A stretch of 64,000 bases of DNA from Streptomyces resistomycificus (GTDB lineage Bacteria > Actinomycetota > Actinomycetes > Streptomycetales > Streptomycetaceae). Positions 1 to 7,313 of this stretch are shown here, piece by piece (position 1 is the first letter of the stretch; each line of letters opens with the position of its first letter). Location of the stretch: positions 813,395 to 877,394 of the forward strand of contig NZ_KQ948988.1 in assembly GCF_001514265.1 (NCBI RefSeq). Reading direction: 5' to 3'. The notes below the pieces were generated by a model. It was not told where the DNA came from. It ran no database searches and saw nothing but the letters and a program-made list of their open reading frames with translations. Made by a program: the position numbers and the translations under genes.

Positions 1-2
1 CC

Positions 3-557
3 GAGACCACCGCCGGCCGGCCCTGGGAGGCGACCCGGCGCCATGTCGTCGACGGCGAGACCTTCGAGGTCTACCCCAACCGTGACAGCGTGCCCTTCGT
101 CGAGCAGTACGGCCTGCCGTCCGCCTGGAAGGCCCGCACCTTCGTGCGCGGCACCCTGCGCCTGGACGGCTGGCTGCGCGCCTGGGACGACGTCTTCGCC
201 CGGCTGCGGAGCGACGACGACGCCAAAATCGCCACGCTGGCCCAGGAGTTGGCCGCGAAGTACCCGACCACGGACGCCGACCGCGACCGGGTTGTCCTCG
301 CCGTGTCGCTGGACGTGCGCGGTGAAGCGGGACAGACCTGGTCGGGCGGCTACCTGCTGGACCTGGTGGGGGACGAGGAGGAGAGCGCGATGGCGCGCTG
401 CGTCTCCCGCCCCCTCGCCCTCGGCGTCCGGCACGTCCTGGACGGCTCCCTGCCGCCCGGCCTCAGCCGCGCCGCCGAGACGGCCGCCCGGTCCGAGGAG
501 TGGCTGGGCGAACTCGCCCGCGAAGGCGTCCACTTCACGCTGCGGGTCGATCAGTAG
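3..557 (+). CDS. Saccharopine dehydrogenase-like protein, C-terminal part (5' end cut)
   Basis: The frame is open from base 3 and ends at TAG 555-557, giving 184 residues of a protein whose start lies before the window. The segment YPNRDSVPFVEQYGLP followed by VRGTLRLDGWLRAWDD is typical of the C-terminal half of bacterial saccharopine dehydrogenase-family NAD(P) oxidoreductases, which follows an N-terminal Rossmann domain not seen here. The family is named for lysine/saccharopine metabolism, but many bacterial members have unproven substrates, so only the family is claimed. The last 7 bases overlap the stop of the convergent hydrolase gene. No terminator separates the two. Confidence 0.72.
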   Translation, partial: ETTAGRPWEATRRHVVDGETFEVYPNRDSVPFVEQYGLPSAWKARTFVRGTLRLDGWLRAWDDVFARLRSDDDAKIATLAQELAAKYPTTDADRDRVVLAVSLDVRGEAGQTWSGGYLLDLVGDEEESAMARCVSRPLALGVRHVLDGSLPPGLSRAAETAARSEEWLGELAREGVHFTLRVDQ

Positions 558-1780
558 GCGACGGCCTCGTGCACCAGCCGCTTGAGGTCGGGATAGAGCG
601 CCAGGGAGCTCTTGGGCCGCAGCTGGGTCATGAACTGCACGGACAGGTCCCGGCTCGGGTCGACCCAGAACGTCGTGGTGGCGACGCCGCTCCAGCCGTA
701 GGTCCCGAGGCCGGTGGGCGCCTGCGTGCGGTCGGGGTCGACGACCACGGAGACGCCCAGGCCGAATCCGACACCGTCGTTGCCGGGTTCGTCGTGTGCG
801 GGGCGGCTTCCGAAGGCGCGCAGATCGGCGCCGCCCGGGAGGTGGTTGGAGGTCATCAGGTCCACCGTCCCGGGCGCGAGGAGACGGGTGCCGTCGAGTT
901 CGCCCCGGCGGCGCAGCAACTCGGCAAAGCGGTGGACGTCGTGCGCGGAGGCCACCATGCCGCCACTGCCGGACAGGAAGCGGGGGCGGCCGTGGAGCGG
1001 GAGGCCGGGGATCGGCTCGATGCCGCCGCCGTCGGCGTCGCCGTACAACTCGGCGAGCCTGTCCTTCTGTTCGCCGGTGACCTGGAACCCGGCGTCGGTC
1101 ATCCCGAGCGGGCCGAAGATCCGCTCGGCGAAGAAGGTGTCCAACGGCTGCCCGGAGACCACCTCGACGACCCGGCCCAGCACGTTGGAGGCGACCGAGT
1201 AGTTCCACTGGGTGCCCGGCTCGAACTGCAGCGGCAGGCTCGCGTACACGTCGGTCGTCTCGGCCAGGTTCGTACCGGGCAGCACCGACGACTCCAGGCC
1301 GGCATCGCGGTAGAGGGCGTCGACGGGGTGCGTGTGGTAGAAGGCGAAGGTCAGCCCGGCGGTGTGGGTCATCAGGTGCCGGACGCGTATGGGGCCGGCG
1401 GCCGGGCGGGTCACGGTGTCGGCGCCGGAGCCGCTCACGTACACCCGGGGTTCGGCGAAGGCCGGGAGGTGCCGGTCGAGCGGGTCGTCCAGCGACAGCC
1501 GGCCCTCCTCCACCAGGATCAGCGCGGCGACGGCGGTGACCGGTTTCGTCATGGAGTAGATCCGCCACAGGGTGTCCGCCTCGACGGGCAGCCCGGCCGC
1601 GATGTCCCGGTGCCCGTACGTCGTGAGGTGGGCGACGCGTCCGCCGCGGGATACGGCCACGAGGTGCCCGGGCAGGCGGCCCTGGTCGACGAGGTGGGCC
1701 AGGTGCTGGTCGAGGCGGCGCAACGCCTTCGCGTCCAGCCCGACCTCGTGCGGGTCCACCTCTTGTCGCAGCAGTGCCAT
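551..1780 (-). CDS. Serine hydrolase, class C beta-lactamase / family VIII esterase fold
   Basis: This 409-residue protein has the penicillin-binding/beta-lactamase fold used by EstB-type esterases and class C enzymes. The SxxK motif is SMTK near residue 77 (IYSMTKPVTA). The YxN-like motif is YSVASN around residue 193. The third motif, normally HxG or KTG, is replaced by GWSG near residue 369, as in family VIII esterases. There is no signal peptide, so it is probably cytoplasmic and acts on an ester or amide rather than on cell-wall peptide; the substrate cannot be read from sequence. The ATG at 1780 is preceded by a good GGAG ribosome site. It converges with and overlaps the saccharopine-dehydrogenase-like gene by 7 bases. 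Confidence 0.85.
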   Translation of the reverse strand: MALLRQEVDPHEVGLDAKALRRLDQHLAHLVDQGRLPGHLVAVSRGGRVAHLTTYGHRDIAAGLPVEADTLWRIYSMTKPVTAVAALILVEEGRLSLDDPLDRHLPAFAEPRVYVSGSGADTVTRPAAGPIRVRHLMTHTAGLTFAFYHTHPVDALYRDAGLESSVLPGTNLAETTDVYASLPLQFEPGTQWNYSVASNVLGRVVEVVSGQPLDTFFAERIFGPLGMTDAGFQVTGEQKDRLAELYGDADGGGIEPIPGLPLHGRPRFLSGSGGMVASAHDVHRFAELLRRRGELDGTRLLAPGTVDLMTSNHLPGGADLRAFGSRPAHDEPGNDGVGFGLGVSVVVDPDRTQAPTGLGTYGWSGVATTTFWVDPSRDLSVQFMTQLRPKSSLALYPDLKRLVHEAVAY

Positions 1781-1911
1781 CGTTCTCCTCCGTCACGTTC
1801 GTCGAGGTGCGATCCGGCATACCCCGCCGTAACGACCTCAGACATCATCGCCGCCCGGGAACAGGAGATCGTTCCCCGGAGCGACGGTGGGTGATCACCG
1901 TGACGATCACT

Positions 1912-1953
1912 CCGCGCGCACCGGCCGCCCCTGAAACCGGCCGGTGCGCGCGG
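1912..1953. terminator. Strong 15-bp stem hairpin
   Basis: CCGCGCGCACCGGCC (1912-1926) is followed by a 12-base loop and its perfect complement at 1939-1953. It lies between the MFS gene end and the hydrolase start, about 240 bases past the MFS stop. No U-rich tail is seen. It could be a second terminator or a structured site before the hydrolase gene. The rest of the 1781-2190 gap holds no gene that I can support. Confidence 0.5.
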
Positions 1954-2134
1954 AGGGCTCTTCCCGAGGCCCCCGAACCCCGGCCCCCGAACCCCGGACC
2001 CGGGTCACTCGACCCCGTGATCAGGATCCCGTGACACGCGCAGTGCGGTGTTGTTCCTTTCCGCTCGTTCGGGGCGATGTTCTTGCCGGAAACGTCACCT
2101 GTCAACAGGGGCGTCCGGGACGCGGCGAACACGC

Positions 2135-2171
2135 CGTACCCCCGGAGACCAGGCGAGGCTCCGGGGGTACG
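2135..2171 (-). terminator. Hairpin terminator after the MFS transporter
   Basis: CGTACCCCCGGAG (2135-2147) pairs perfectly with CTCCGGGGGTACG (2159-2171) across an 11-base loop. It starts 20 bases past the MFS stop codon, the right place for a factor-independent (tail-less, Streptomyces style) terminator. Confidence 0.7.
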
Positions 2172-2190
2172 CGGCGGCGGGGCGGCGGGA

Positions 2191-3531
2191 TCAGGCAGTC
2201 ACCTTCTCCGCCTGCTTCGCCGTCGCGGGCGACCGCTCGCCGAGCAGCTCCGTGGGGATGGTGTGGGTCTCGCGGGCCGTGAGGGCGGCGAGGACCGGCG
2301 GGACGCACAGGGCGGCGGTGAACAGGGCCACCGACGACCAGTCGTCTCCGTCCGGACCGGCGATCTGCGCGGCGAAGGTGACCGCGAACCCGGCCACCGC
2401 GAAGCCGATCTGGGTGCCGATGGCCATGCCGGACAGGCGGACGCGGGTGGAGAACATCTCGCCGTAGAAGGCGGGCCAGACGCCGTTCGCGGCGCTGTAG
2501 ACGACGCCGAAGGTGACGATGCCGAGCACGAGGGTCAGCGGGTAGGAGCCGGTCGAGATGGCCCACAGGTACAGGACCATCATCACCGCGCTGCCGGCGG
2601 CGCCGACCAGGAACACCGGGCGGCGGCCGACGCGGTCCGACAGGGTGGCCCACGCGGGGATCGCGCCGAGTGCGACGAGGTTGGCGAGCGCGCCCACCCA
2701 CAGCATCGAGGAGCGGCTCATGCCGACCGCGTCGCTGGTGGCGTACGACAGCGCCCAGACCGTGAAGATGGTGCTGACCGAGGCGATGAGCGCGGCCGCG
2801 ACCACCCGCAGCACGTCCGCCCAGTGCTCGCGCATCAGGATCGCCAGCGGCAGCTTGACGACACCCTCCGAGGCGGCCTGCCGGGTGAAGGCGGGCGTCT
2901 CCTCCAGCTTGCGGCGGATCACGAAGCCGGCGACGGCGACCGCGACGCTCATCCAGAACGGGACCCGCCAGCCCCAGGACATCAGCTGGTCGTCGGGGAG
3001 CGCGGCGACGGGGATGAAGACGAGGGTGGCGAGCAGCTGCCCGCCCTGGGTGCCGCTCAGGGTGAAGCTGGTGAAGAATCCGCGCCGCTGCGGCGGCGCG
3101 TGTTCCAGCGTCATCGAGTTGGCGCTGGCCTGCTCGCCGGCGGCCGAGATGCCCTGCAGGACGCGGCACAGGACCAGCAGGACCGGAGCCACCGTGCCGA
3201 CCTGGTCGCGGGTGGGCAAACAGCCGATGAGGAACGTCGACAGGCCCATCAGGATCAGCGTGAAGACCATGATCTTCTTGCGGCCGACCCGGTCGCCGAA
3301 GTGCCCGAGGAAGAGCGCGCCGACGGGGCGGGCGGCGTACGCGACCCCGAAGGTGGCCAGCGACAGCAGGGTCGCGGTGGCCGGGTCCGACTCGTCGAAG
3401 AAGACCTCGGGGAAGATCAGCGCGGCCGCGCTGCCGTAGATGAAGAAGTCGTAGTACTCCAAGGCACTGCCGATCCAGGCCGCCGTGGCGGCTTTTCTCG
3501 GCTGGCCGGGCGGTGCGGCGGGGACGGACAC
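2191..3531 (-). CDS. MFS transporter, metabolite:H+ symporter (MHS) family, probably shikimate/quinate uptake
   Basis: The 446-residue protein shows about 12 hydrophobic segments. It has the MHS/ShiA-ProP family signature: GSALEYYDFFIYG at the first helix, then the loop GHFGDRVGRKKIMV between helices 2 and 3, and RVLQGISAAGEQ in helix 4. MHS members import organic acids with protons. The neighbours convert shikimate to protocatechuate, so shikimate, quinate or dehydroshikimate is the likely cargo (inference). The start is GTG 3531, with AAGGAG seven bases upstream. A perfect inverted repeat and a TetR-type palindrome lie between this start and the TetR gene, so control by that repressor is likely. 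A strong hairpin follows the stop. Confidence 0.88.
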   Translation of the reverse strand: MSVPAAPPGQPRKAATAAWIGSALEYYDFFIYGSAAALIFPEVFFDESDPATATLLSLATFGVAYAARPVGALFLGHFGDRVGRKKIMVFTLILMGLSTFLIGCLPTRDQVGTVAPVLLVLCRVLQGISAAGEQASANSMTLEHAPPQRRGFFTSFTLSGTQGGQLLATLVFIPVAALPDDQLMSWGWRVPFWMSVAVAVAGFVIRRKLEETPAFTRQAASEGVVKLPLAILMREHWADVLRVVAAALIASVSTIFTVWALSYATSDAVGMSRSSMLWVGALANLVALGAIPAWATLSDRVGRRPVFLVGAAGSAVMMVLYLWAISTGSYPLTLVLGIVTFGVVYSAANGVWPAFYGEMFSTRVRLSGMAIGTQIGFAVAGFAVTFAAQIAGPDGDDWSSVALFTAALCVPPVLAALTARETHTIPTELLGERSPATAKQAEKVTA

Positions 3532-3550
3532 GGCGTGCTCCTTCGGGGGA

Positions 3551-3569
3551 ACTCCACCCTAGGTGGAGT
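3551..3569. promoter_or_regulatory. Inverted repeat in the 5' leader of the MFS gene
   Basis: ACTCCACC-CTA-GGTGGAGT is a perfect 8-bp inverted repeat 20 bases upstream of the transporter GTG. It sits between the TetR-type palindrome and the start codon. It is either a second operator or a leader hairpin next to the ribosome site; sequence alone does not decide. Confidence 0.5.
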
Positions 3570-3596
3570 GAGCGGAGGGGAAGGGCCGGATCTCGG

Positions 3597-3620
3597 CTAA
3601 TTAACCCACTGGGTAGTTAG
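3597..3620. promoter_or_regulatory. TetR-type operator before the MFS gene
   Basis: An AT-rich island in GC-rich DNA carries a 24-base imperfect palindrome bounded by CTAA and TTAG (16 of 24 symmetric positions). Its core is ACCCACTGGGT at 3604-3614 (perfect 5-bp arms around one base). It lies in the MFS promoter region, between the transporter and the TetR gene. It differs from the palindrome at 4534-4553 on the other side of the TetR gene. Confidence 0.6.
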
Positions 3621-3756
3621 TGGCGGTGGGTGGGATGTTGCGCCGACGTTTCCCGCGTGTCAAGAGGGGGTGCCGAAGGATCTTCCTGCTCGCAGCCGTG
3701 CCGGTGCCGTCCCCGCGGGGGGCGAACCGGGGTCGTGCGGGCCGGCAGCGGGCGCC

Positions 3757-4422
3757 TCAGGCCGTCGCGCGCTCCGCCGTCAGGTAGGCGATGACCATGT
3801 CGCCGAGCATCGTGCGGTAGTGCTCGCGCCGGGCGGGATCGATCAGGTCGCGGCCGAAGAGGGCACCGAAGGTGTGCCGGTTGGCGACCCGGAAGAAGCA
3901 GAACGAGCTGATCATCGCGTGCAGGTCGACGGCGTCGACGTCGGCCGTGAACAGCCCCGACTGCTGTCCCTGTTCCAGGATCCGGCGGATCACGTCGAGG
4001 GCCGGTGAGCCGATCTTGCCGAGCTTCTCGGAGGCGGCGATGTGCACGGCCTCGTGGATGTTCTCGATGCTGACCAGGCGGATGAAGTCGGGGTGCTGCT
4101 CGTGGTGGTCGAAGGTGACCTCCGCCAGGCGGCGGATGGCGGCGACCGGGTCCAGGTGTTCGACGTCGAGCCCCTGCTCGGCCTCGCGGATCACCGCGTA
4201 CGCCCGCTCCAGGACGGCGGTGAACAGCTGCTCCTTGCCGCCGAAGTAGTAGTAGATCATCCGCTTCGTGGTGCGGGTGCGGGCGGCGATCTCGTCGACG
4301 CGGGCCCCGGCGAAGCCGGCCCGGGCGAACTCCTGGGTGGCCACGTCGAGAATCTCGGCCTGGGTGCGGGCCGCGTCACGGATGCGCCCGCCGGGTCGTG
4401 CCGGTTCTTCGACGCTGGTCAT
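3757..4422 (-). CDS. TetR-family transcriptional repressor of the shikimate/quinate genes
   Basis: This 221-residue TetR protein has an N-terminal helix-turn-helix at about residues 18-64 (ILDVATQEFARAGFAGARVDEIAARTRTTKRMIYYYF), with the diagnostic YYYFGGKEQL stretch. A helical ligand-binding region follows, rich in hydrophobic and histidine residues. It is transcribed away from the shikimate dehydrogenase gene and in the same direction as the MFS gene. Palindromes lie on both sides of it (3597-3620 and 4534-4553). The simplest model is a repressor released by a pathway acid such as shikimate, dehydroshikimate or protocatechuate (inference). The ATG start 4422 is preceded by an AAGGAT-type ribosome site. 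Confidence 0.88.
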   Translation of the reverse strand: MTSVEEPARPGGRIRDAARTQAEILDVATQEFARAGFAGARVDEIAARTRTTKRMIYYYFGGKEQLFTAVLERAYAVIREAEQGLDVEHLDPVAAIRRLAEVTFDHHEQHPDFIRLVSIENIHEAVHIAASEKLGKIGSPALDVIRRILEQGQQSGLFTADVDAVDLHAMISSFCFFRVANRHTFGALFGRDLIDPARREHYRTMLGDMVIAYLTAERATA

Positions 4423-4533
4423 CGGGATCCTTCGGGCGACGGGTCAGTGCCGGAGATTCTAGAAGCAGGCCGCCGCGCGGGGCTCCGGATGACCGGACGG
4501 GGGTTCCGGCGGGCCGGTGATGCTGATATAGCT

Positions 4534-4553
4534 AACGTACTAGTTCGTACATT
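4534..4553. promoter_or_regulatory. Operator over the start of the shikimate dehydrogenase transcript
   Basis: AACGTACTAGTTCGTACATT matches its reverse complement at 14 of 20 positions, with GTAC..GTAC cores. It is just downstream of TATAGC (4527-4532), a plausible -10, and upstream of AGGAGG (4565-4570). Binding here would block transcription. The adjacent divergent TetR protein is the obvious candidate, but the site differs in sequence from the one before the MFS gene. Confidence 0.62.
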
Positions 4554-4576
4554 GTGAGCCGCTCAGGAGGTCCCGC

Positions 4577-5458
4577 GTGGTGCCCAAGGACTCGTATCTC
4601 GTCGGTCTGATCGGTTCCGGCATCGGCCCGTCACTCAGTCCCGCACTGCACGAGCGGGAGGCCGACCGGCAGGGCCTGCGCTATCTGTACCGCCTCGTCG
4701 ACATCGACACCCTCGGGGTCCCGGCCGAGGCGGTGGGCGACCTGGTGCGGGCGGCCCGCGACCTGGGCTTCGACGGGCTGAACATCACGCACCCGTGCAA
4801 ACAGGAGGTCATCCGCCACCTGGACGCCCTCTCCGCACAGGCCGAGGCGCTGGGCGCGGTCAACACCGTCGTCTTCGAGGAGGACGGCCGGGCCGTCGGC
4901 CACAACACCGACGTGACCGGCTTCGCCGCCTCCTTCGCGCGCGGTCTGCCCGACGCCCCGCTGGAGCGGGTCGTGCAGCTGGGCGCGGGAGGAGCGGGCG
5001 CGGCCGTCGCGCACGCCACGCTCACCCTCGGCGCCGAGCGGGTCACCGTCGTGGACGCGATGCCCGAGCGGGCGGCCCGCCTCGCCGACTCCCTCAACCG
5101 CCACTTCGGCGACGGACGGGCCCTGGCCGCCACCCCCGACCGGCTCGCGGACCTGCTCGCAGGAGCCGACGGCCTCGTCCACGCCACCCCCACCGGCATG
5201 GCCGCCCACCCGGGCCTGCCCTTCGCCGCCGGACTCCTCCACCCCGGCCTGTGGGTCGCCGAAGTCGTCTACCGCCCCCTGGAGACCGAGCTGCTGCGCA
5301 CCGCCCGCGCGCTCGGCTGCGCCACCCTCGACGGCGGCGGCATGGCCGTCTTCCAGGCCGTCGACGCGTTCCGCCTGTTCACCGGCCGGGAACCCGACAG
5401 CGTCCGGATGCTCGCGGACATCGCCGAGCTGGCCGGGGCCGTACCGGCACCGAAGTAG
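4577..5458 (+). CDS. Shikimate/quinate 5-dehydrogenase family (catabolic AroE paralogue)
   Basis: The 293-residue protein is of the AroE/YdiB family. The shikimate-binding GSGIGPSLSPALHE motif is near residue 13, the catalytic-lysine region NITHPCKQEV near 70, and NTVVF near 97. The Rossmann motif GAGGAGAAVAHA is near 137, followed by VVDAM, which favours NAD over NADP. It would oxidise shikimate to 3-dehydroshikimate (or quinate to dehydroquinate). The downstream dehydratase and the MHS transporter point to catabolism rather than aromatic biosynthesis. Start: GTG 4577 (or GTG 4580), with AGGAGG 6-9 bases upstream. The operator at 4534-4553 covers its promoter. Confidence 0.88.
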   Translation: MVPKDSYLVGLIGSGIGPSLSPALHEREADRQGLRYLYRLVDIDTLGVPAEAVGDLVRAARDLGFDGLNITHPCKQEVIRHLDALSAQAEALGAVNTVVFEEDGRAVGHNTDVTGFAASFARGLPDAPLERVVQLGAGGAGAAVAHATLTLGAERVTVVDAMPERAARLADSLNRHFGDGRALAATPDRLADLLAGADGLVHATPTGMAAHPGLPFAAGLLHPGLWVAEVVYRPLETELLRTARALGCATLDGGGMAVFQAVDAFRLFTGREPDSVRMLADIAELAGAVPAPK

Positions 5459-5498
5459 CCCGGGGTCTCGCACCAGACCGGAACAGAGAGGTACCGAC

Positions 5499-7313
5499 AT
5501 GCGTACGTCCATCGCCACCGTCTCCCTCAGCGGATCCCTCACCGAGAAACTCGCGGCCGCCTCCCGGGCCGGTTTCGACGGCGTCGAGATCTTCGAGAAC
5601 GACCTGCTCGCCAGCCCCCTCACCCCCGAGGAGGTCAGCGCCCGCTGCGCCGACCTCGGACTGACCATCGACCTCTACCAGCCGATGCGCGACATCGAGG
5701 CCGTGCCCGCGGACGAGTTCGCCCGCAACCTGCGCCGCGCCCGGCACAAGTTCGAGCTGATGCGCAGGCTCGGCGCCGACACCGTCCTGGTCTGTTCCAG
5801 CGTCTCCCCGCTCGCCGTCGACGACGACGCCCTCGCCGCCGAACAGCTGGCGCGACTGGCCGACCTGGCCCAGGACTTCGGCGTCCGCGTCGCCTACGAG
5901 GCGCTCGCGTGGGGACGGCACGTCAGCACCTACGACCACGCCTGGCGCATCGTCGACACGGCCGGCCATCCGGCGCTCGGCACCTGCCTGGACAGCTTCC
6001 ACATCCTCTCCCGCAGCACCGGTCCCAAGGACGTCGAAGGCATCGCGGACATCCCCGGCGAGAAGATCTTCTTCCTCCAGCTGGCCGACGCCCCGCTGCT
6101 CGCGATGGACGTCCTGCAGTGGAGCCGCCACTATCGCTGCTTCCCGGGCCAGGGCGGCTTCGACGTGGCCGGACTCGTCCGCAGCGTGCTGCGCACCGGC
6201 TACGACGGCCCGCTCTCCCTAGAGGTCTTCAACGACGTCTTCCGCCAGGCCGAGGCCGGACCCACGGCCGTGGACGCCCGGCGCTCCCTGCTCGTCCTCC
6301 AGGAGACGGTGGGCATCGCCGCACCGCCCGCCTCCGTCGCCCCGACGGGTGTCGCCTTCGCCGAACTCGTCACGCCGGACGCCGAACCGCTCGTCGCGGT
6401 GCTCGGCGCGCTGGGCTTCACCCGTGCCGCCCGGCACCGCAGCAAGCCCGTCGACCTGTGGCAGCAGGGCGAGGCCCGGCTGCTGGTCAACACCGGCCCG
6501 GCCGTACGGCGTGACGGCACCGGGCTCGCCGCGATCGGGCTGGAGTCACCGGACCCGACCGCCGCCGCCCGCCGCGCCGAGGCCCTCCTCGCCCCGGTCC
6601 TGCCACGCCGCCGCGCCCCCGAGGACGCCCCGCTCGACGCGGTCGCGGCCCCCGACGGCACGGAGTTGTTCTTCTGCGCCACGGACCGCCCCGAACACGC
6701 CAACTGGCGGACCGACTTCGTGGCCACCACCGGCCCCGGCGCCGGGCAGCCGTACGCCTCCGCGGCCCGGATCGACCACGTGGCCCTCACCCAGCCCTGG
6801 CACCACTTCGACGAGGCGGCCCTCTTCCACCGCAGCGTGCTCGGCCTCGACGCGCAGGAGAGCGTCGACGTCGCCGACCCCTACGGGCTGATGCGCAGCC
6901 GAGCCGTCACCAACGCCGACGGCAGTGTCCGGATCGCCCTGACCGTCGCGGCGGCGCCCACCGACGACACGGTCCACGCCCAGCACATCGCGCTGGCCAC
7001 CGACGACGTGGTCGCCGCGGCCCGCCGCTTCGCCGCGGCCGGCGGCCGGCTGCTGCCGATCCCCGCCAACTACTACGACGATCTGGCGGCCCGCTTCGAG
7101 TTCGCCGACGGCGAGCTGGCCACCTACCGCGAACTCGGCATCCTCTACGACCGGGACGCGTACGGCGAGTTCCGCCACTGCTACACACCCACCATCGGCA
7201 AGGTCTTCTTCGAACTGGTCCAGCGCGACGGCGGCTACCGCGGCTACGGCGCCCACAACGCCCCCGTCCGGCTGGCCGCCCAGCACGCGGTGCGCCGGCT
7301 CACTGGCGGCTGA
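5499..7313 (+). CDS. quiC: 3-dehydroshikimate dehydratase fused to an HPPD-like dioxygenase domain (QuiC type)
   Basis: At 604 residues this is the two-domain form. Residues 1 to about 270 are an AP-endonuclease-2/xylose-isomerase TIM barrel with the metal ligands expected of dehydroshikimate dehydratase: E in AYEALAWG, D and H in CLDSFHIL, and E in LEVFND. Residues of about 285-604 form a vicinal-oxygen-chelate half like 4-hydroxyphenylpyruvate dioxygenase. Its putative iron ligands are intact: IDHVAL, QHIAL and FFELVQRDGGY. The first half converts 3-dehydroshikimate to protocatechuate. The role of the second half is not established by sequence, although its intact 2-His-1-Glu set suggests metal binding. 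It lies 40 bases after the dehydrogenase gene in one operon, and its end overlaps the convergent gene by 14 bases. No protocatechuate ring-cleavage genes are in the window. Confidence 0.87.
   Translation: MRTSIATVSLSGSLTEKLAAASRAGFDGVEIFENDLLASPLTPEEVSARCADLGLTIDLYQPMRDIEAVPADEFARNLRRARHKFELMRRLGADTVLVCSSVSPLAVDDDALAAEQLARLADLAQDFGVRVAYEALAWGRHVSTYDHAWRIVDTAGHPALGTCLDSFHILSRSTGPKDVEGIADIPGEKIFFLQLADAPLLAMDVLQWSRHYRCFPGQGGFDVAGLVRSVLRTGYDGPLSLEVFNDVFRQAEAGPTAVDARRSLLVLQETVGIAAPPASVAPTGVAFAELVTPDAEPLVAVLGALGFTRAARHRSKPVDLWQQGEARLLVNTGPAVRRDGTGLAAIGLESPDPTAAARRAEALLAPVLPRRRAPEDAPLDAVAAPDGTELFFCATDRPEHANWRTDFVATTGPGAGQPYASAARIDHVALTQPWHHFDEAALFHRSVLGLDAQESVDVADPYGLMRSRAVTNADGSVRIALTVAAAPTDDTVHAQHIALATDDVVAAARRFAAAGGRLLPIPANYYDDLAARFEFADGELATYRELGILYDRDAYGEFRHCYTPTIGKVFFELVQRDGGYRGYGAHNAPVRLAAQHAVRRLTGG

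Noticed and set aside
2077..3600. A 507-codon plus-strand frame
   Set aside because: Antisense to the MFS transporter, which has clear membrane segments and family motifs.
4577..5458. Biosynthetic AroE of the main shikimate pathway
   Set aside because: Linkage to a dehydroshikimate dehydratase, an organic-acid symporter and a TetR repressor, and the NAD-type Rossmann motif, point to the catabolic form.
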